This document shows, piece after piece, positions 34,201-41,387 of a stretch of DNA of 42,642 nt (position 1 is its first letter; each line of letters begins with the position of its first letter). Under the pieces are notes generated by a model. It worked only from the letters and a program-made list of their open reading frames with translations. It had not been told where the DNA came from and did no database searches. Location: NCBI GenBank assembly GCA_964495595.1, contig CAZBWH010000021.1:1-42642 (forward strand), in the 5' to 3' direction. The translations under genes and the position numbers were made by a program. The DNA comes from CALMFQ01 sp964495595. Its GTDB lineage: Bacteria; Pseudomonadota; Gammaproteobacteria; Burkholderiales; SCOH01.

Positions 34201-35075
34201 AGCGCGGTCCCCCACAACACAGCCTTTTTACCACCCGCGTTCATCGCCACATTGCCGCCGATGCACGAAGCCTCGGCCGATGTGGGATCAACCGCAAACA
34301 CCAGTCCGGCAGCAGAAGCGGCCTCGGCCACCCGCGCCGTGACTACCCCCGCCCCACAAAGAATGGTCGCCCGCTTGCCCTGCAGCCCCGGCAACTCGAT
34401 ATGTTCCACACCATTGTGCAGATCCAGTTTCTCGGTATTGATTACCGCCGAATAAGGCGTCAGCGGCACGGCACCACCGGTATAGCCGGTGCCGCCACCA
34501 CGCGGGATGATGGTCAAGCCAAGCTCGATACAGGCCTTCACCATCGGCGCAATTTCGGCCTCAGTATCCGGATTGAGCACGACGAACGGGTATTCCACCC
34601 GCCAGTCGGTTGCATCGGTGACGTGTGACACCCGGGCCAGGCCGTCAAACTGCACATTATCCTTGCGGGTGATGCCGGCCAGTCGCTGCTGCACCTTGGC
34701 CCGCATGCGGCGGATTTCATCAAACCAGATATGAAAACTACCCACCGCCTGATCAGCAGCACGCAGTAATTCACCCACCTGTGGATTGCCCTGCCGGCGC
34801 TGCTCGATCTCCCCCAGCCGATGGCGCATGGCTTCGACCAAAGCTGTCAGGCGCTTGGGGTTTTCCAGTAGATCATCCTGCAGGTAGGGATTGCGTCGCA
34901 CCACCCAGATATCTCCCAGCACCTCGAACAACATGCGGGCGGAACGGCCGGTCTTGCGCTCGGCGCGCAAGGTATCCAGCAGGGACCAGGCCGGTTCGCC
35001 CAACAGGCGAACCACGATCTCCCGGTCTGAGAAAGAGGTGTAGTTGTACGGAATTTCGCGCAAACGAGCATTCAT
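31236..35075 (-). CDS. DUF3683/FAD-linked oxidase/4Fe-4S/CCG-domain oxidoreductase (D-2-hydroxyacid dehydrogenase-like)
   Basis: This 1279-aa fusion has an N-terminal DUF3683-like part (about 1-160). An FAD_binding_4 domain follows (about 175-345; 'IIPRGGGTGYTGGAVPLT', 'GGNVAMNAGGKKAVLWGT'), then an FAD-oxidase C-terminal domain ending in 'HMHAGDGNVHTNLPVNS' and 'GEHGIGITK'. Next are two Fe-S motifs ('CLRCGKCKPVC' and 'CTVCHKCVNPCPVK') and two CCG domains ('YFPGCGSERLFSQ', 'YLCCGYPQ', 'VSCGTCMDQL', 'DRCCGESG'). It thus joins in one chain what GlcD and GlcF, or Dld and LldE-type subunits, do separately. Substrate is probably D-lactate, glycolate or another 2-hydroxyacid, donating electrons to the respiratory chain. 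ATG 35075 begins the family's 'MNARLREIPYNYTSFSDRE'. Ten N interrupt it at 31650..31659 without breaking the frame. Confidence 0.9.
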   Translation of the reverse strand: MNARLREIPYNYTSFSDREIVVRLLGEPAWSLLDTLRAERKTGRSARMLFEVLGDIWVVRRNPYLQDDLLENPKRLTALVEAMRHRLGEIEQRRQGNPQVGELLRAADQAVGSFHIWFDEIRRMRAKVQQRLAGITRKDNVQFDGLARVSHVTDATDWRVEYPFVVLNPDTEAEIAPMVKACIELGLTIIPRGGGTGYTGGAVPLTPYSAVINTEKLDLHNGVEHIELPGLQGKRATILCGAGVVTARVAEAASAAGLVFAVDPTSAEASCIGGNVAMNAGGKKAVLWGTALDNLASWKMVDPDGNWLFIERLEHNFGKIHDIELARFRVIKLKEDGKTRIGEDILEIPGKQFRKVGLGKDVTDKFLAGLPGVQKEGTDGIITSARFVLHRMPNHIRTVCLEFFGEVSRATPAIVEIKNYLDQHPLVQLAGLEHLDWRYVRAVGYATKAKSRGRPKMVLIADIVSDDENAVGEAASQVVRLANARAGEGFVAVTPEARKKFWLDRSRTAAIARHTNAFKINEDVVIPLDRLGDYSDGIERINIELSIANKIKLLDKLGKFFRGNLPVDDADAPSISHAELIGDRRDSALDLIEQVRVRWEWILDHLDVAFEMYLTGFPGAPLEKDLAQEETPQSVFHALRDFVLRVSWKREVLADLESLFSGKTDEPILKAVNALHQKVLRGRAFVALHMHAGDGNVHTNLPVNSDDYEMLQTAHKAVARIMELARSLNGVISGEHGIGITKLEFLHDDEIRPFVDYKKRVDPNGHFNKGKLLPGADLRNAYTPSFELLGVESLILEQSDIGKIADSVKDCLRCGKCKPVCSTHVPRANLLYSPRNKILGVGLLTEAFLYEEQTRRGVSLKHFDELSDVADHCTVCHKCVNPCPVKIDFGDVSVAMRNFLRKTGNKKFNPGTAAAMAFLTAKDPTAIKLIRKSMIEWGYKAQRFGTKLFAPAARAQTAAPPSTVGRPTIKSQVVHFFNKAMPGNLPKKTARALLDIEDASIVPVIRNPKRAAEESEAVFYFPGCGSERLFSQVGLATQAMLYHVGATTVLPPGYLCCGYPQAAVGNEDKGQQITTENRVLFHRVANTLNYLDIKTVIVSCGTCMDQLLKYQFEQIFPGCRLLDIHEYLLEKGVKLDGVXXXXGVKYMYHEPCHNPMKTYQGIKVANELIGDKVVLSDRCCGESGSFAVSRPDISTQVRFRKQEELEKGVAAIRKEDSTSQVKVLTSCPSCLQGLSRYDNDTGTSADYIVIEMARKILGEQWLVDYVNQANNGGIERVLL
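31650..31659. other. Assembly gap of 10 N
   Basis: Ten N lie inside the second CCG domain of the large oxidoreductase. The reading frame is consistent on both sides, so the true length is probably 10 or differs from it by a multiple of three. The flanking bases are not duplicated, unlike the 100-N gap. Confidence 0.95.
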
Positions 35076-35192
35076 GGTTGGCGGGCCTTCGATCAAGACG
35101 TTGCTGCAATGCGGTAAGGAGCGCCCAATTTTACCGGATTCGCCACTCAATCTGAAAAATTTGTTAGAAAAACAACAAGATTTGGAGGGTTT

Positions 35193-35603
35193 TTAGACAA
35201 AAATCAAGGCAATCATCACATAACGCGCCCATTTACCCAGTGACACTGCAAATATGCAGAGCCAAACAGGCAAACGCAGCCAGCCGGCCGCTACGCACAG
35301 TGCATCACCGATTGCCGGCAACCAGGCCAGCAACAGCGCCCAACAGCCATAGCGTCTGACCCAGACCAATGCCCGCGGATGCTCGGCAGGCTGCCTGGCC
35401 AGCCGCCCCAGTCCGTAATTGGTCATGCTGCCTGCGGTATTGGCAACCGTCGCAAGCAAAACTGCAGACACCGCATGATGCGGCGCCTTGGCAAGATAGG
35501 CCGAGAGAACGATTTCCGAACTGCCTGGCAGCAATGTCGCCGAAAGGAAGGCTGACAGCACGACTCCGGCCAGCCCTGGGGATCCTGACCAGTCAAAAAG
35601 CAA
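35193..35603 (-). CDS. yqaA: YqaA family membrane protein (VTT/SNARE-associated-like)
   Basis: This is a small inner-membrane protein of about 136 aa. It shares with E. coli YqaA the block 'LSAFLSATLLPGSSEIVLSAY', the mid-region 'ATVANTAGSMTNYGLGRL' and 'LLAWLPAIGDALCVAAGWLR', and about four hydrophobic segments. It is a short relative of DedA/VTT proteins; its function is unknown. No ATG is available. Candidate starts are TTG 35603 (AGGGGGG 8 bases upstream, chosen), GTG 35612 and TTG 35639. The gene overlaps the end of cyaY, so the two are probably co-transcribed. Confidence 0.78.
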   Translation of the reverse strand: MLFDWSGSPGLAGVVLSAFLSATLLPGSSEIVLSAYLAKAPHHAVSAVLLATVANTAGSMTNYGLGRLARQPAEHPRALVWVRRYGCWALLLAWLPAIGDALCVAAGWLRLPVWLCIFAVSLGKWARYVMIALIFV

Positions 35604-35904
35604 GAACCCCACCCCCCTGGGCCGCAACCAATGATGCAAGCTGGGTCAGAAAAGGCTGGCCGTCGCGGGTATTGCGCCATTCGCCATCGCTCTGTGCGAA
35701 ATGAAATCCCCCGCTTCGCGCTGCAATCCACAGCTCGCGGGTCGGCGCGTGGCGATTGACAATGATCTTGCTGCCATCGTCGAACTCCAGTTCCAGCACC
35801 GCGCCGTTGCACATGCATTCGATATCCGGCGCCTGCAGGTCAATCACCTGCTGTATGCGACCAAACATGGCATCGCTCAATTCAAGAAATTCCGATTCGG
35901 TCAT
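35593..35904 (-). CDS. cyaY: Frataxin-like iron donor/regulator CyaY
   Basis: This 103-aa bacterial frataxin binds iron and modulates Fe-S cluster assembly on IscS/IscU. The N-terminal acidic helix ('MTESEFLELSDAMFGRIQQV') carries the iron-contacting acids. 'LELEFDDGSKIIVNRHAP' and 'ELWIAARSGGFHF' are the conserved strands, with the family Trp. Length matches E. coli CyaY (106 aa). ATG 35904 is chosen; the frame upstream has no similarity. It is divergent from lptM-lysA, the same neighbourhood as in E. coli (cyaY next to yifL). Confidence 0.95.
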   Translation of the reverse strand: MTESEFLELSDAMFGRIQQVIDLQAPDIECMCNGAVLELEFDDGSKIIVNRHAPTRELWIAARSGGFHFAQSDGEWRNTRDGQPFLTQLASLVAAQGGGVLAF

Positions 35905-36000
35905 GAAAACACTCCAGATCAGGCTGACAGGCTGTGCCGATACGGCACAGTGCTTCGTGATAACATCGCCGTTTTGATTTTGCCACAAAGCACGCCTGCC

Positions 36001-36129
36001 ATGCTCCGGCCCATTGCCCTGCTGTCGATTGCTGTCTTGCTGGCCGGTTGCGGCTTCAAGGGGCCATTGTGCAGCCCGTCAGCGCCGGAGCCTTACCAGT
36101 GCAAACAGCCTGCGAGCCCTAAACCGTGA
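36001..36129 (+). CDS. lptM: LptM (YifL-like) small lipoprotein
   Basis: This 42-aa lipoprotein starts 'MLRPIALLSIAVLLAGCGFKGPL', shown here in parts as signal 'MLRPIALLSIAVL', lipobox LAG|C17 and 'GFKGPL'. The G-(L/F)-KGPL box directly after the lipidated Cys is the hallmark of LptM, which stabilises assembly of the LptD/LptE lipopolysaccharide translocon. It is shorter than E. coli YifL (67 aa), with a second and third Cys in the tail ('CSPSAPEPYQCKQPA'). The stop overlaps the lysA start (GTGA). It is easily missed because of its size. Confidence 0.9.
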   Translation: MLRPIALLSIAVLLAGCGFKGPLCSPSAPEPYQCKQPASPKP

Positions 36130-37370
36130 ATCACTTCAGCTACCGCCACCAAGAACTGCATATTGAAAACGTGCCTGCGAGTACCATCGCAGCCCAGTTT
36201 GGCACGCCTTGTTTTGCCTATTCCCAGACAGCACTGGAAGAAGCCTTCCACCAGTACGACCAGGCGTTTGCCGGCCAAGACCACTTGGTGTGCTACGCAA
36301 TGAAAGCCAATGCCAACCTGTCGATCCTGAAGCTGTTTGCCGGCCTGGGGGCAGGATTTGACATTGTCTCCGGCGGTGAATTGCAGCGGGTGCTGGCGAT
36401 CGGCGCCGACCCCGGCAAGGTCGTTTTTTCCGGCGTCGGAAAAAGCGAGGCAGAAATCCGGCAGGCACTGGACGCAGGCATTCTTTGCTTCAATGTCGAG
36501 TCAATTGCCGAACTGCACCGGATCAATGACATTGCCGGAACCATGGACAAGCAGGCCCCCATCAGTCTGCGGGTGAATCCGGACGTGGATGCCAACACCC
36601 ACCCTTATATTTCCACCGGCCTGAAAGACAACAAGTTCGGCATTGCCTACACCGATGCACTCGATGCCTACCGGATGGCTGCAGCCATGCCCCACATCCA
36701 GGTTGCAGGCATCGATTGCCACATCGGCTCGCAACTGACCGAGATCGCACCATTCGTAGCCGCGCTGGAAAAACTGCTGACGCTGATCGATCAACTGGAA
36801 GCGGCCGGTATCGCATTGCACCACGTTGACCTGGGGGGAGGAGTCGGCATCCGCTACGATCAGGAAACCCCCATCGTCATCGCCGACTATGCTCAGGCCC
36901 TGCTGTCCGGCCTCGCAGGACGCCGATTCAAGCTGATCCTGGAACCGGGCCGATTCCTGGTCGGCAACGCCGGCATACTGCTGACTAGGGTCGAGTACCT
37001 GAAATCAAACGAACAGAAACACTTCGCAGTCATTGATGGTGCAATGAACGACCTGATGCGCCCTTCACTTTACGAAGCCTATCATCTAATCCAGCCGGTT
37101 CGGCAAACGGCCGCCACGCCTCGCGTCTACGATGTCGTCGGCCCGGTATGCGAATCCGGTGATTTTCTCGGCAAGGGCCGTTCACTGGCGATCGAGGCCG
37201 GTGAACTGCTGGCCGTCATGTCTGCCGGCGCATACGGCATGGCCATGAGCTCGAATTACAACACCCGCAATCGTGCCGCGGAAGTTCTGGTCAAGGGAGA
37301 TAACTTCAGACAAATCCGCCAGCGCGAGACATTCGAGCAACAATTGGCCAACGAACGGGCCTGCCTGTAA
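36126..37370 (+). CDS. lysA: Diaminopimelate decarboxylase
   Basis: This 414-aa fold-type III PLP enzyme converts meso-diaminopimelate to L-lysine and CO2, the last step of lysine synthesis. PLP lysine is K60 in 'VCYAMKANANLSIL'. Other signatures are 'GFDIVSGGELQRVL', 'CHIGSQLTEI' (phosphate/His site), 'DLGGGVGIRYD', 'EPGRFLVGNAGILLTRVEY', and 'GPVCESGDFLG' with the active-site Cys from the partner subunit. Length is standard. Start GTG 36126 overlaps the lptM stop, so translation is coupled. It is convergent with rdgB, with 24 bases between the ends. Confidence 0.96.
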   Translation: MNHFSYRHQELHIENVPASTIAAQFGTPCFAYSQTALEEAFHQYDQAFAGQDHLVCYAMKANANLSILKLFAGLGAGFDIVSGGELQRVLAIGADPGKVVFSGVGKSEAEIRQALDAGILCFNVESIAELHRINDIAGTMDKQAPISLRVNPDVDANTHPYISTGLKDNKFGIAYTDALDAYRMAAAMPHIQVAGIDCHIGSQLTEIAPFVAALEKLLTLIDQLEAAGIALHHVDLGGGVGIRYDQETPIVIADYAQALLSGLAGRRFKLILEPGRFLVGNAGILLTRVEYLKSNEQKHFAVIDGAMNDLMRPSLYEAYHLIQPVRQTAATPRVYDVVGPVCESGDFLGKGRSLAIEAGELLAVMSAGAYGMAMSSNYNTRNRAAEVLVKGDNFRQIRQRETFEQQLANERACL

Positions 37371-37394
37371 GCACGGTAGACCCCACGCAGCCAG

Positions 37395-37994
37395 TCAACG
37401 ATCTGCCCACAACTGTTGCAACAACATAGCCATCGCCTGTCCGCGATGGCTTAGCCGGTTTTTGGTATCGGCATCGAGTTGCGCCGCAGAACAGCCGGAA
37501 TGCGCAACCCAGAACAGAGGATCGTATCCGAACCCGCCGTCACCCAGAGGGGCAGCGGCAATCTCCCCCCTCCAAACCCCTTCGGCGATCACGGGTTGTG
37601 GGTCGTCCGCATGGCGTGTCAGTACCAGAACACAGTGAAAATGCGCACGACGGTTGGTAACCCCCGCCAGATCCGCCAATAATTTCTGATTATTGCGTGC
37701 ATCGCTCTTGGGCTCGCCAGCGAATCGCGCCGACAGTACCCCCGGCGCACCACCAAGGGCATCGACACACAATCCGGAATCATCGGCCAGTGCCGGCAAG
37801 CCGGTCAGTCTGCTGGCGTGGCGCGCCTTGGCAAGCGCATTCTCGACAAACGTAACATGCGGCTCCTCCGCTTCAGGTACATTCATTGCTCCCTGCGGGA
37901 TGCACTCGATTTGTAACGGACGAAACAGATGTTCGAATTCTCGCAGCTTGCCGGCGTTGTTGCTGGCGATAACGAGACGGGAAGGCAGGGACAT
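37395..37994 (-). CDS. rdgB: XTP/dITP pyrophosphatase (RdgB/HAM1)
   Basis: This 199-aa house-cleaning enzyme removes dITP, XTP and related purine triphosphates. Motifs are 'SNNAGKLREFEHLF' (N-terminal triphosphate site), 'TFVENALAKARHAS', 'ALADDSGLCVDALGG' with metal-binding acids, 'GFGYDPLFW', and 'KNRLSHRGQAM' at the C terminus. ATG 37994 is preferred; GTG 38006 adds four residues. It is a single minus-strand gene; the 101 bases upstream contain the second copy of the 29-nt motif (38084..38112). Confidence 0.95.
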   Translation of the reverse strand: MSLPSRLVIASNNAGKLREFEHLFRPLQIECIPQGAMNVPEAEEPHVTFVENALAKARHASRLTGLPALADDSGLCVDALGGAPGVLSARFAGEPKSDARNNQKLLADLAGVTNRRAHFHCVLVLTRHADDPQPVIAEGVWRGEIAAAPLGDGGFGYDPLFWVAHSGCSAAQLDADTKNRLSHRGQAMAMLLQQLWADR

Positions 37995-38083
37995 GGGCGA
38001 AGCCACTCGGGTTCAGTAAAAGCGGGAAATTAGCGCATTTATGGCCAGTCAACAACGAGCAAACACCTCGACCTGGTCAAACA

Positions 38084-38112
38084 GCGATCACTCAAGCCCG
38101 ACAGGCTGCTAG
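38084..38112. repeat. 29-nt dispersed motif, copy 2
   Basis: Matches 33..61 at 24 of 29 positions (core CTCAAG-Y-CCGACAGGC). It overlaps the stop codon of the 116-aa gene on the minus strand. Two copies in 42 kb, one at a gene end, suggest a dispersed intergenic element. Confidence 0.5.
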
Positions 38113-38459
38113 AAACGTGCTCGCATGATGATACCGTTGCGACGCAATTTGAACTGGACACGGTCGCTGCCGACGATTAACTCCAGTCGTTTTTCGGATT
38201 TACGGCGCAGCTCCTGGTCTTCGCGAACGTCCTGATCAGCCAATGCCCGGGCAATCGGGCTCAGCACCTTGTTTTCAGGGCGATCCAGCCAGTAGTTCGG
38301 GACATCAGGAGGAAGGAGATTCACGCGCAACGGCAATGTCGAGCCGCTGAGGCTCTTTTCAGGTAGCGGCCGCCAGATCTCTTCCGGCCACAGGCCACCC
38401 GCCAGACAAGGAACAAAGCAGCTGGATACGATCAGCAACACGATCAGACGAGTATTCAT
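38109..38459 (-). CDS. Small exported protein of unknown function
   Basis: This 116-aa protein has a clear signal peptide: 'MNTRLIVLLIVSSCFVPCLAGG', given in parts as basic start MNTR, hydrophobic core LIVLLIVSSCF, and likely cleavage near LAG|G. The mature part is Pro/Leu-rich ('WPEEIWRPLPEKS', 'LPPDVPNYWLDRPENK') and then strongly charged ('DVREDQELRRKSEKRLE'), ending in a basic strand. I know no family. ATG 38459 has GGGAG 9 bases upstream and lies about 22 bases after the predicted transcription start, so the gene call is well supported despite its size. It stands alone. Confidence 0.72.
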   Translation of the reverse strand: MNTRLIVLLIVSSCFVPCLAGGLWPEEIWRPLPEKSLSGSTLPLRVNLLPPDVPNYWLDRPENKVLSPIARALADQDVREDQELRRKSEKRLELIVGSDRVQFKLRRNGIIMRARF

Positions 38460-38487
38460 GATTGAGCACTCCCATCTTGTATTTCTG

Positions 38488-38515
38488 ATTATAGTCAAGC
38501 CATTTATATGATCAA
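38488..38515 (-). promoter_or_regulatory. Sigma-70-like promoter of the 116-aa exported protein gene
   Basis: On the minus strand TTGATC (38510..38515) and a perfect TATAAT (38488..38493) are separated by 16 AT-rich bases. The predicted start near 38481 leaves a short leader with GGGAG. It is the best consensus promoter I see in the window. Confidence 0.7.
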
Positions 38516-38576
38516 TTACTAATATTCATGCGAGCGATCCACCCGATGGCCGGATGCATCGCCCCCCCCCTGCCGA

Positions 38577-39422
38577 TCACCCGTCGCGGTGGCCTGCCAG
38601 ACATTCCAGATTGTCGATCAGCCGCGTGGAGCCCATTCGTGCTGCCGCAAGCACCACCAGCGGAGCATCGCCGGCACCCGCTCTGGCCAGGGTTTGCGCA
38701 TGGCGGACTTCGACATAGTCTACTTGCCAGCCGTGGGCGGCAAGATCGGCGATGGCTTCGCTTTCGAGCGTCAGGTAATCGGTGCGTCCGGACTCGATGG
38801 CGTCCTTGATCCTGGCGAGGTTACGGTACAGGCGCGGAGCCTGGGCCCGCTCGGCGTCAGTCAGGTAGCCATTGCGGGAGCTCAGGGCCAGCCCATCGGC
38901 AGCGCGGCCGGTTTCGCCGCCAATAATGGTGATTGGCATGGCCAATTGTTCGACCATCTGCCGAATAATGGTGATCTGCTGAAAATCCTTCTTGCCGAAG
39001 ATGGCGATATCCGGCTGAACGATATTGAACAGCTTGGCGACCACCGTTGTCACGCCACGAAAATGGCCGGGCCGGTGCGCTCCGCACAATTCGTTGGCCA
39101 ATGCCGGCGGATCAACGAAGTAGTACTGAGGCTGCGGATAAAGCTCACGCTCGTCCGGCGCAAAAACGGCCGAGCAACCGGCAGCCTGCAGTTTGGCGCT
39201 GTCATCCTGGAACGTGCGTGGGTAGCGGTCGAAATCCTCTCCCTGGCCAAACTGCAACCGGTTGACAAAAATGCTGACCACCACCGTCTCGGCATGGCGT
39301 TTGGCAATCTCGACCAGCGACAGGTGGCCATCGTGCAGATTGCCCATGGTTGGAATAAAGGCGATTTTTGCCGTGTCGCGGCGAAGTGCGCGCATTTGGG
39401 CAATGGTTTCGATGATTTTCAT
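38577..39422 (-). CDS. panC: Pantothenate synthetase
   Basis: This 281-aa enzyme joins pantoate and beta-alanine, using ATP, to give pantothenate. Signatures are 'FIPTMGNLHDGHLSLVEIA' with the HxGH nucleotidyl-transfer motif, 'VSIFVNRLQFGQGEDFDRYP', 'GAHRPGHFRGVTTVVAKLFN', 'FGKKDFQQ', and 'RAADGLALSSRNGYL' (KMSKS-like region). Length is standard. It starts 5 bases after the panB stop and is the last gene of the pcnB-folK-dNK-panB-panC operon. It is followed by a 117-base interval holding the promoter of the exported-protein gene. Confidence 0.96.
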   Translation of the reverse strand: MKIIETIAQMRALRRDTAKIAFIPTMGNLHDGHLSLVEIAKRHAETVVVSIFVNRLQFGQGEDFDRYPRTFQDDSAKLQAAGCSAVFAPDERELYPQPQYYFVDPPALANELCGAHRPGHFRGVTTVVAKLFNIVQPDIAIFGKKDFQQITIIRQMVEQLAMPITIIGGETGRAADGLALSSRNGYLTDAERAQAPRLYRNLARIKDAIESGRTDYLTLESEAIADLAAHGWQVDYVEVRHAQTLARAGAGDAPLVVLAAARMGSTRLIDNLECLAGHRDG

Positions 39423-39427
39423 GGTAC

Positions 39428-40219
39428 TCAGAAAGAATGGTCGTCGGCCGGGAATGATTGGTTCTTGACTGCGGCGACATACGCCTGGATGGCCGCCAGG
39501 ATCGTGGGGCTGCCATCCATGAAATTGCGCACAAAGCGTGCTTTTTTGCCTGGGTACACGCCAAGCATGTCGTAGACCACCAGCACCTGACCAGAGGTAC
39601 CGACGCCGGCGCCGATGCCGATGGTTGGCACGGTCAGTGCCTCGGTGATGTCAGCGGCCAGTGTGGCTGGCACCATTTCCATCAAGACGAGGCTGGCGCC
39701 GGCAGCCTGCAACGCAAGTGCTTCGGCTTTGAGTCGCTGGGCGGCTTCGTCGCCTTTACCCTGCACCTTGTAGCCGCCCAAGGTATTGACTGATTGCGGC
39801 GTCAGGCCAATATGGCCACAGACCGGAATGCCGCGGTCGACCAGGAAACGGGTGGTGTCGACCATGGTGGCGCCGCCTTCCAGCTTTACCATGTGCGCGC
39901 CGGCGGCCATCAATCGTGCCGCATTGCGAAATGCCTGCTGCGGCCCTTCCTGGTAACTGCCGAACGGCATGTCGGCCAGCACCAGCGCCTGTTTTGCTCC
40001 GCGGGCGACGATACGGGTGTGATATTCCATCTGTTCCATCGTCACCGGCAGGGTAGAGTCTTCGCCCTGGATGACCATGCCCAGCGAATCTCCGACCAGC
40101 AGGACATCGACGCCGGCGTCGTCCATCAGGGTGGCAAAACTGGCGTCATAGCAGGTGAGCATTGCAATCTTGTGGCCTTCGGCGGCCGCTTTCTGCAGGC
40201 TGGTAACGGTGGTTCGCAT
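39428..40219 (-). CDS. panB: 3-methyl-2-oxobutanoate hydroxymethyltransferase
   Basis: This 263-aa TIM-barrel enzyme makes ketopantoate from 2-oxoisovalerate and methylenetetrahydrofolate. Signatures are 'KIAMLTCYDASFATLMDDAG', 'LLVGDSLGMVIQGED' with metal-binding Asp, 'MVKLEGGATMVDTTR', 'VCGHIGLTPQSV', and 'IGIGAGVGTSGQVLVVYDML'. ATG 40219 gives the family length (E. coli 264 aa); the frame is open to 40252. Its cosubstrate is a folate, and folK lies two genes upstream in the same operon. Confidence 0.96.
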   Translation of the reverse strand: MRTTVTSLQKAAAEGHKIAMLTCYDASFATLMDDAGVDVLLVGDSLGMVIQGEDSTLPVTMEQMEYHTRIVARGAKQALVLADMPFGSYQEGPQQAFRNAARLMAAGAHMVKLEGGATMVDTTRFLVDRGIPVCGHIGLTPQSVNTLGGYKVQGKGDEAAQRLKAEALALQAAGASLVLMEMVPATLAADITEALTVPTIGIGAGVGTSGQVLVVYDMLGVYPGKKARFVRNFMDGSPTILAAIQAYVAAVKNQSFPADDHSF

Positions 40220-40254
40220 AGGGTTCCGATGGTCAGCAATACGTGGTGGCACGA

Positions 40255-40893
40255 TTAGCCACGATTAAGGAATTCACGCCCGCCGCGCATTTGCCGCAGA
40301 CTGTGCAAAAGTAACTCAAAGTCGTCGGCACTATCAACAAAATCGAGGTTTGCACTGTTGACGATCAGCAATGGTGAGTGATGGTATTGATGGAAGTAGC
40401 GGGCATAGCCGTCAGTCAGTCGTCGCAGGTAGTTCTCGCTGATATCCTGCTCGTAGGCGTTGCCGCGCCGCTGCAGTGTCTGCTGCAGCTGAGCAACCGG
40501 GACCTGCAGATAAATGACCAGATCGGGCCGCGGCACCTGGGGGACGTACAGCGAGTAAATGGAGCGGTAAAGCCGCAACTCGTCCTCCGGCAGGGTCAGC
40601 TCGGCAAACAGCAGATCCTTGTCGAACATGAAGTCGGACACTGTCGGCACGGCTAGGGCTTCTTCCTGCAGCAGCTGCGAGATCTGGCCGGCACGTTGCA
40701 GCAGGAAACTGAGCTGGGTTGGCAGGGCGTAGCGTTGCGGGTCGCGATGAAAACGGGACAAGAACGGATTGGTTTCCGGTTTTTCCAGCAGTGTCGTGGC
40801 ATGCAGGCGCTCAGCGAGTTTGCGCGCAAGATTGGCCTTGCCGGCTCCAGCCGGGCCTTCCACGACGATATAACGACAGTTTTCCAGTTGCAT
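40255..40893 (-). CDS. Deoxynucleoside kinase family protein with variant Walker A motif
   Basis: This 212-aa protein belongs to the deoxyadenosine/deoxyguanosine kinase family, which phosphorylates deoxynucleosides with ATP. P-loop 'VEGPAGAGKANLARKL' keeps Lys19, but residue 20, normally Ser or Thr binding Mg2+, is Ala. Other family features are 'SDFMFDKDLLFAEL' (family DR/ERS region), 'PRPDLVIYLQVPVAQLQQTL' and the lid-like 'RRGNAYEQDISENYLRRL'. The start overlaps the folK stop (ATGA) and panB follows after 35 bases. The Ala may reduce activity, reflect a population variant, or be a sequencing error (one base, ACC to GCC). Confidence 0.88.
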   Translation of the reverse strand: MQLENCRYIVVEGPAGAGKANLARKLAERLHATTLLEKPETNPFLSRFHRDPQRYALPTQLSFLLQRAGQISQLLQEEALAVPTVSDFMFDKDLLFAELTLPEDELRLYRSIYSLYVPQVPRPDLVIYLQVPVAQLQQTLQRRGNAYEQDISENYLRRLTDGYARYFHQYHHSPLLIVNSANLDFVDSADDFELLLHSLRQMRGGREFLNRG

Positions 40894-41387
40894 CAGCAGT
40901 CCAGGCGTTGCACGGATTGATCACGACAGCGATTCAGCCAGTCGGCTATCGGCCCCAGGCCGGGTATGTACGCCCCAGGCGCCAGCTCGGCGAGCGGCAA
41001 TAATACGAATGCCCGCAGGTGCATGCGCGGGTGGGGCACGACCAGGCCGGCCTCGGCAATGACTTGCCCATCATAGAGCAAAATATCCAGATCCAGCGTA
41101 CGCGGGGCATTGAGAAAGGTGCGCACCCGGCCAAACTGCTGCTCCAGCGTCAATAACCCTTGCAGCAGGGCTTGCGGGGTCAGTGCGGTTTCAATGGCAG
41201 CTACTGCGTTAATGAAGTCTGGCTGGTCTGCGTAGCCGACGGGTGCACTGCGGTACAAGGATGACCGCGCCAGCAATCGGCTGTCAGGCAGGCTGCCCAG
41301 TGCCTGGATCGCTGCATTCACCTGCTGTTGCGGCTGCTCGAGGTTGCTGCCCAGGCCGATGTAGGCGACGACATGGCCACTGCTCAT
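40893..41387 (-). CDS. folK: 2-amino-4-hydroxy-6-hydroxymethyldihydropteridine pyrophosphokinase
   Basis: This 164-aa HPPK of folate synthesis transfers pyrophosphate from ATP to the hydroxymethylpterin. Motifs are 'AYIGLGSNLEQPQQQV', 'YRSAPVGYADQPDFINAV', 'FGRVRTFLNAPRTLDLDILL' with the Mg2+-binding Asp pair, and 'VPHPRMHLRAFVLLPLAEL'. In the family the block before RTLDLD usually reads R-x3-R-(W/Y)-x2-R; here the middle reads 'RTFLNAPR', a mild variation. It overlaps both neighbours by ATGA (pcnB upstream, kinase downstream). Confidence 0.95.
   Translation of the reverse strand: MSSGHVVAYIGLGSNLEQPQQQVNAAIQALGSLPDSRLLARSSLYRSAPVGYADQPDFINAVAAIETALTPQALLQGLLTLEQQFGRVRTFLNAPRTLDLDILLYDGQVIAEAGLVVPHPRMHLRAFVLLPLAELAPGAYIPGLGPIADWLNRCRDQSVQRLDC

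Noticed and set aside
32778..34628. A 616-codon open frame on the plus strand across the FAD/Fe-S oxidoreductase
   Set aside because: Antisense shadow of a gene whose domains are unmistakable on the minus strand.
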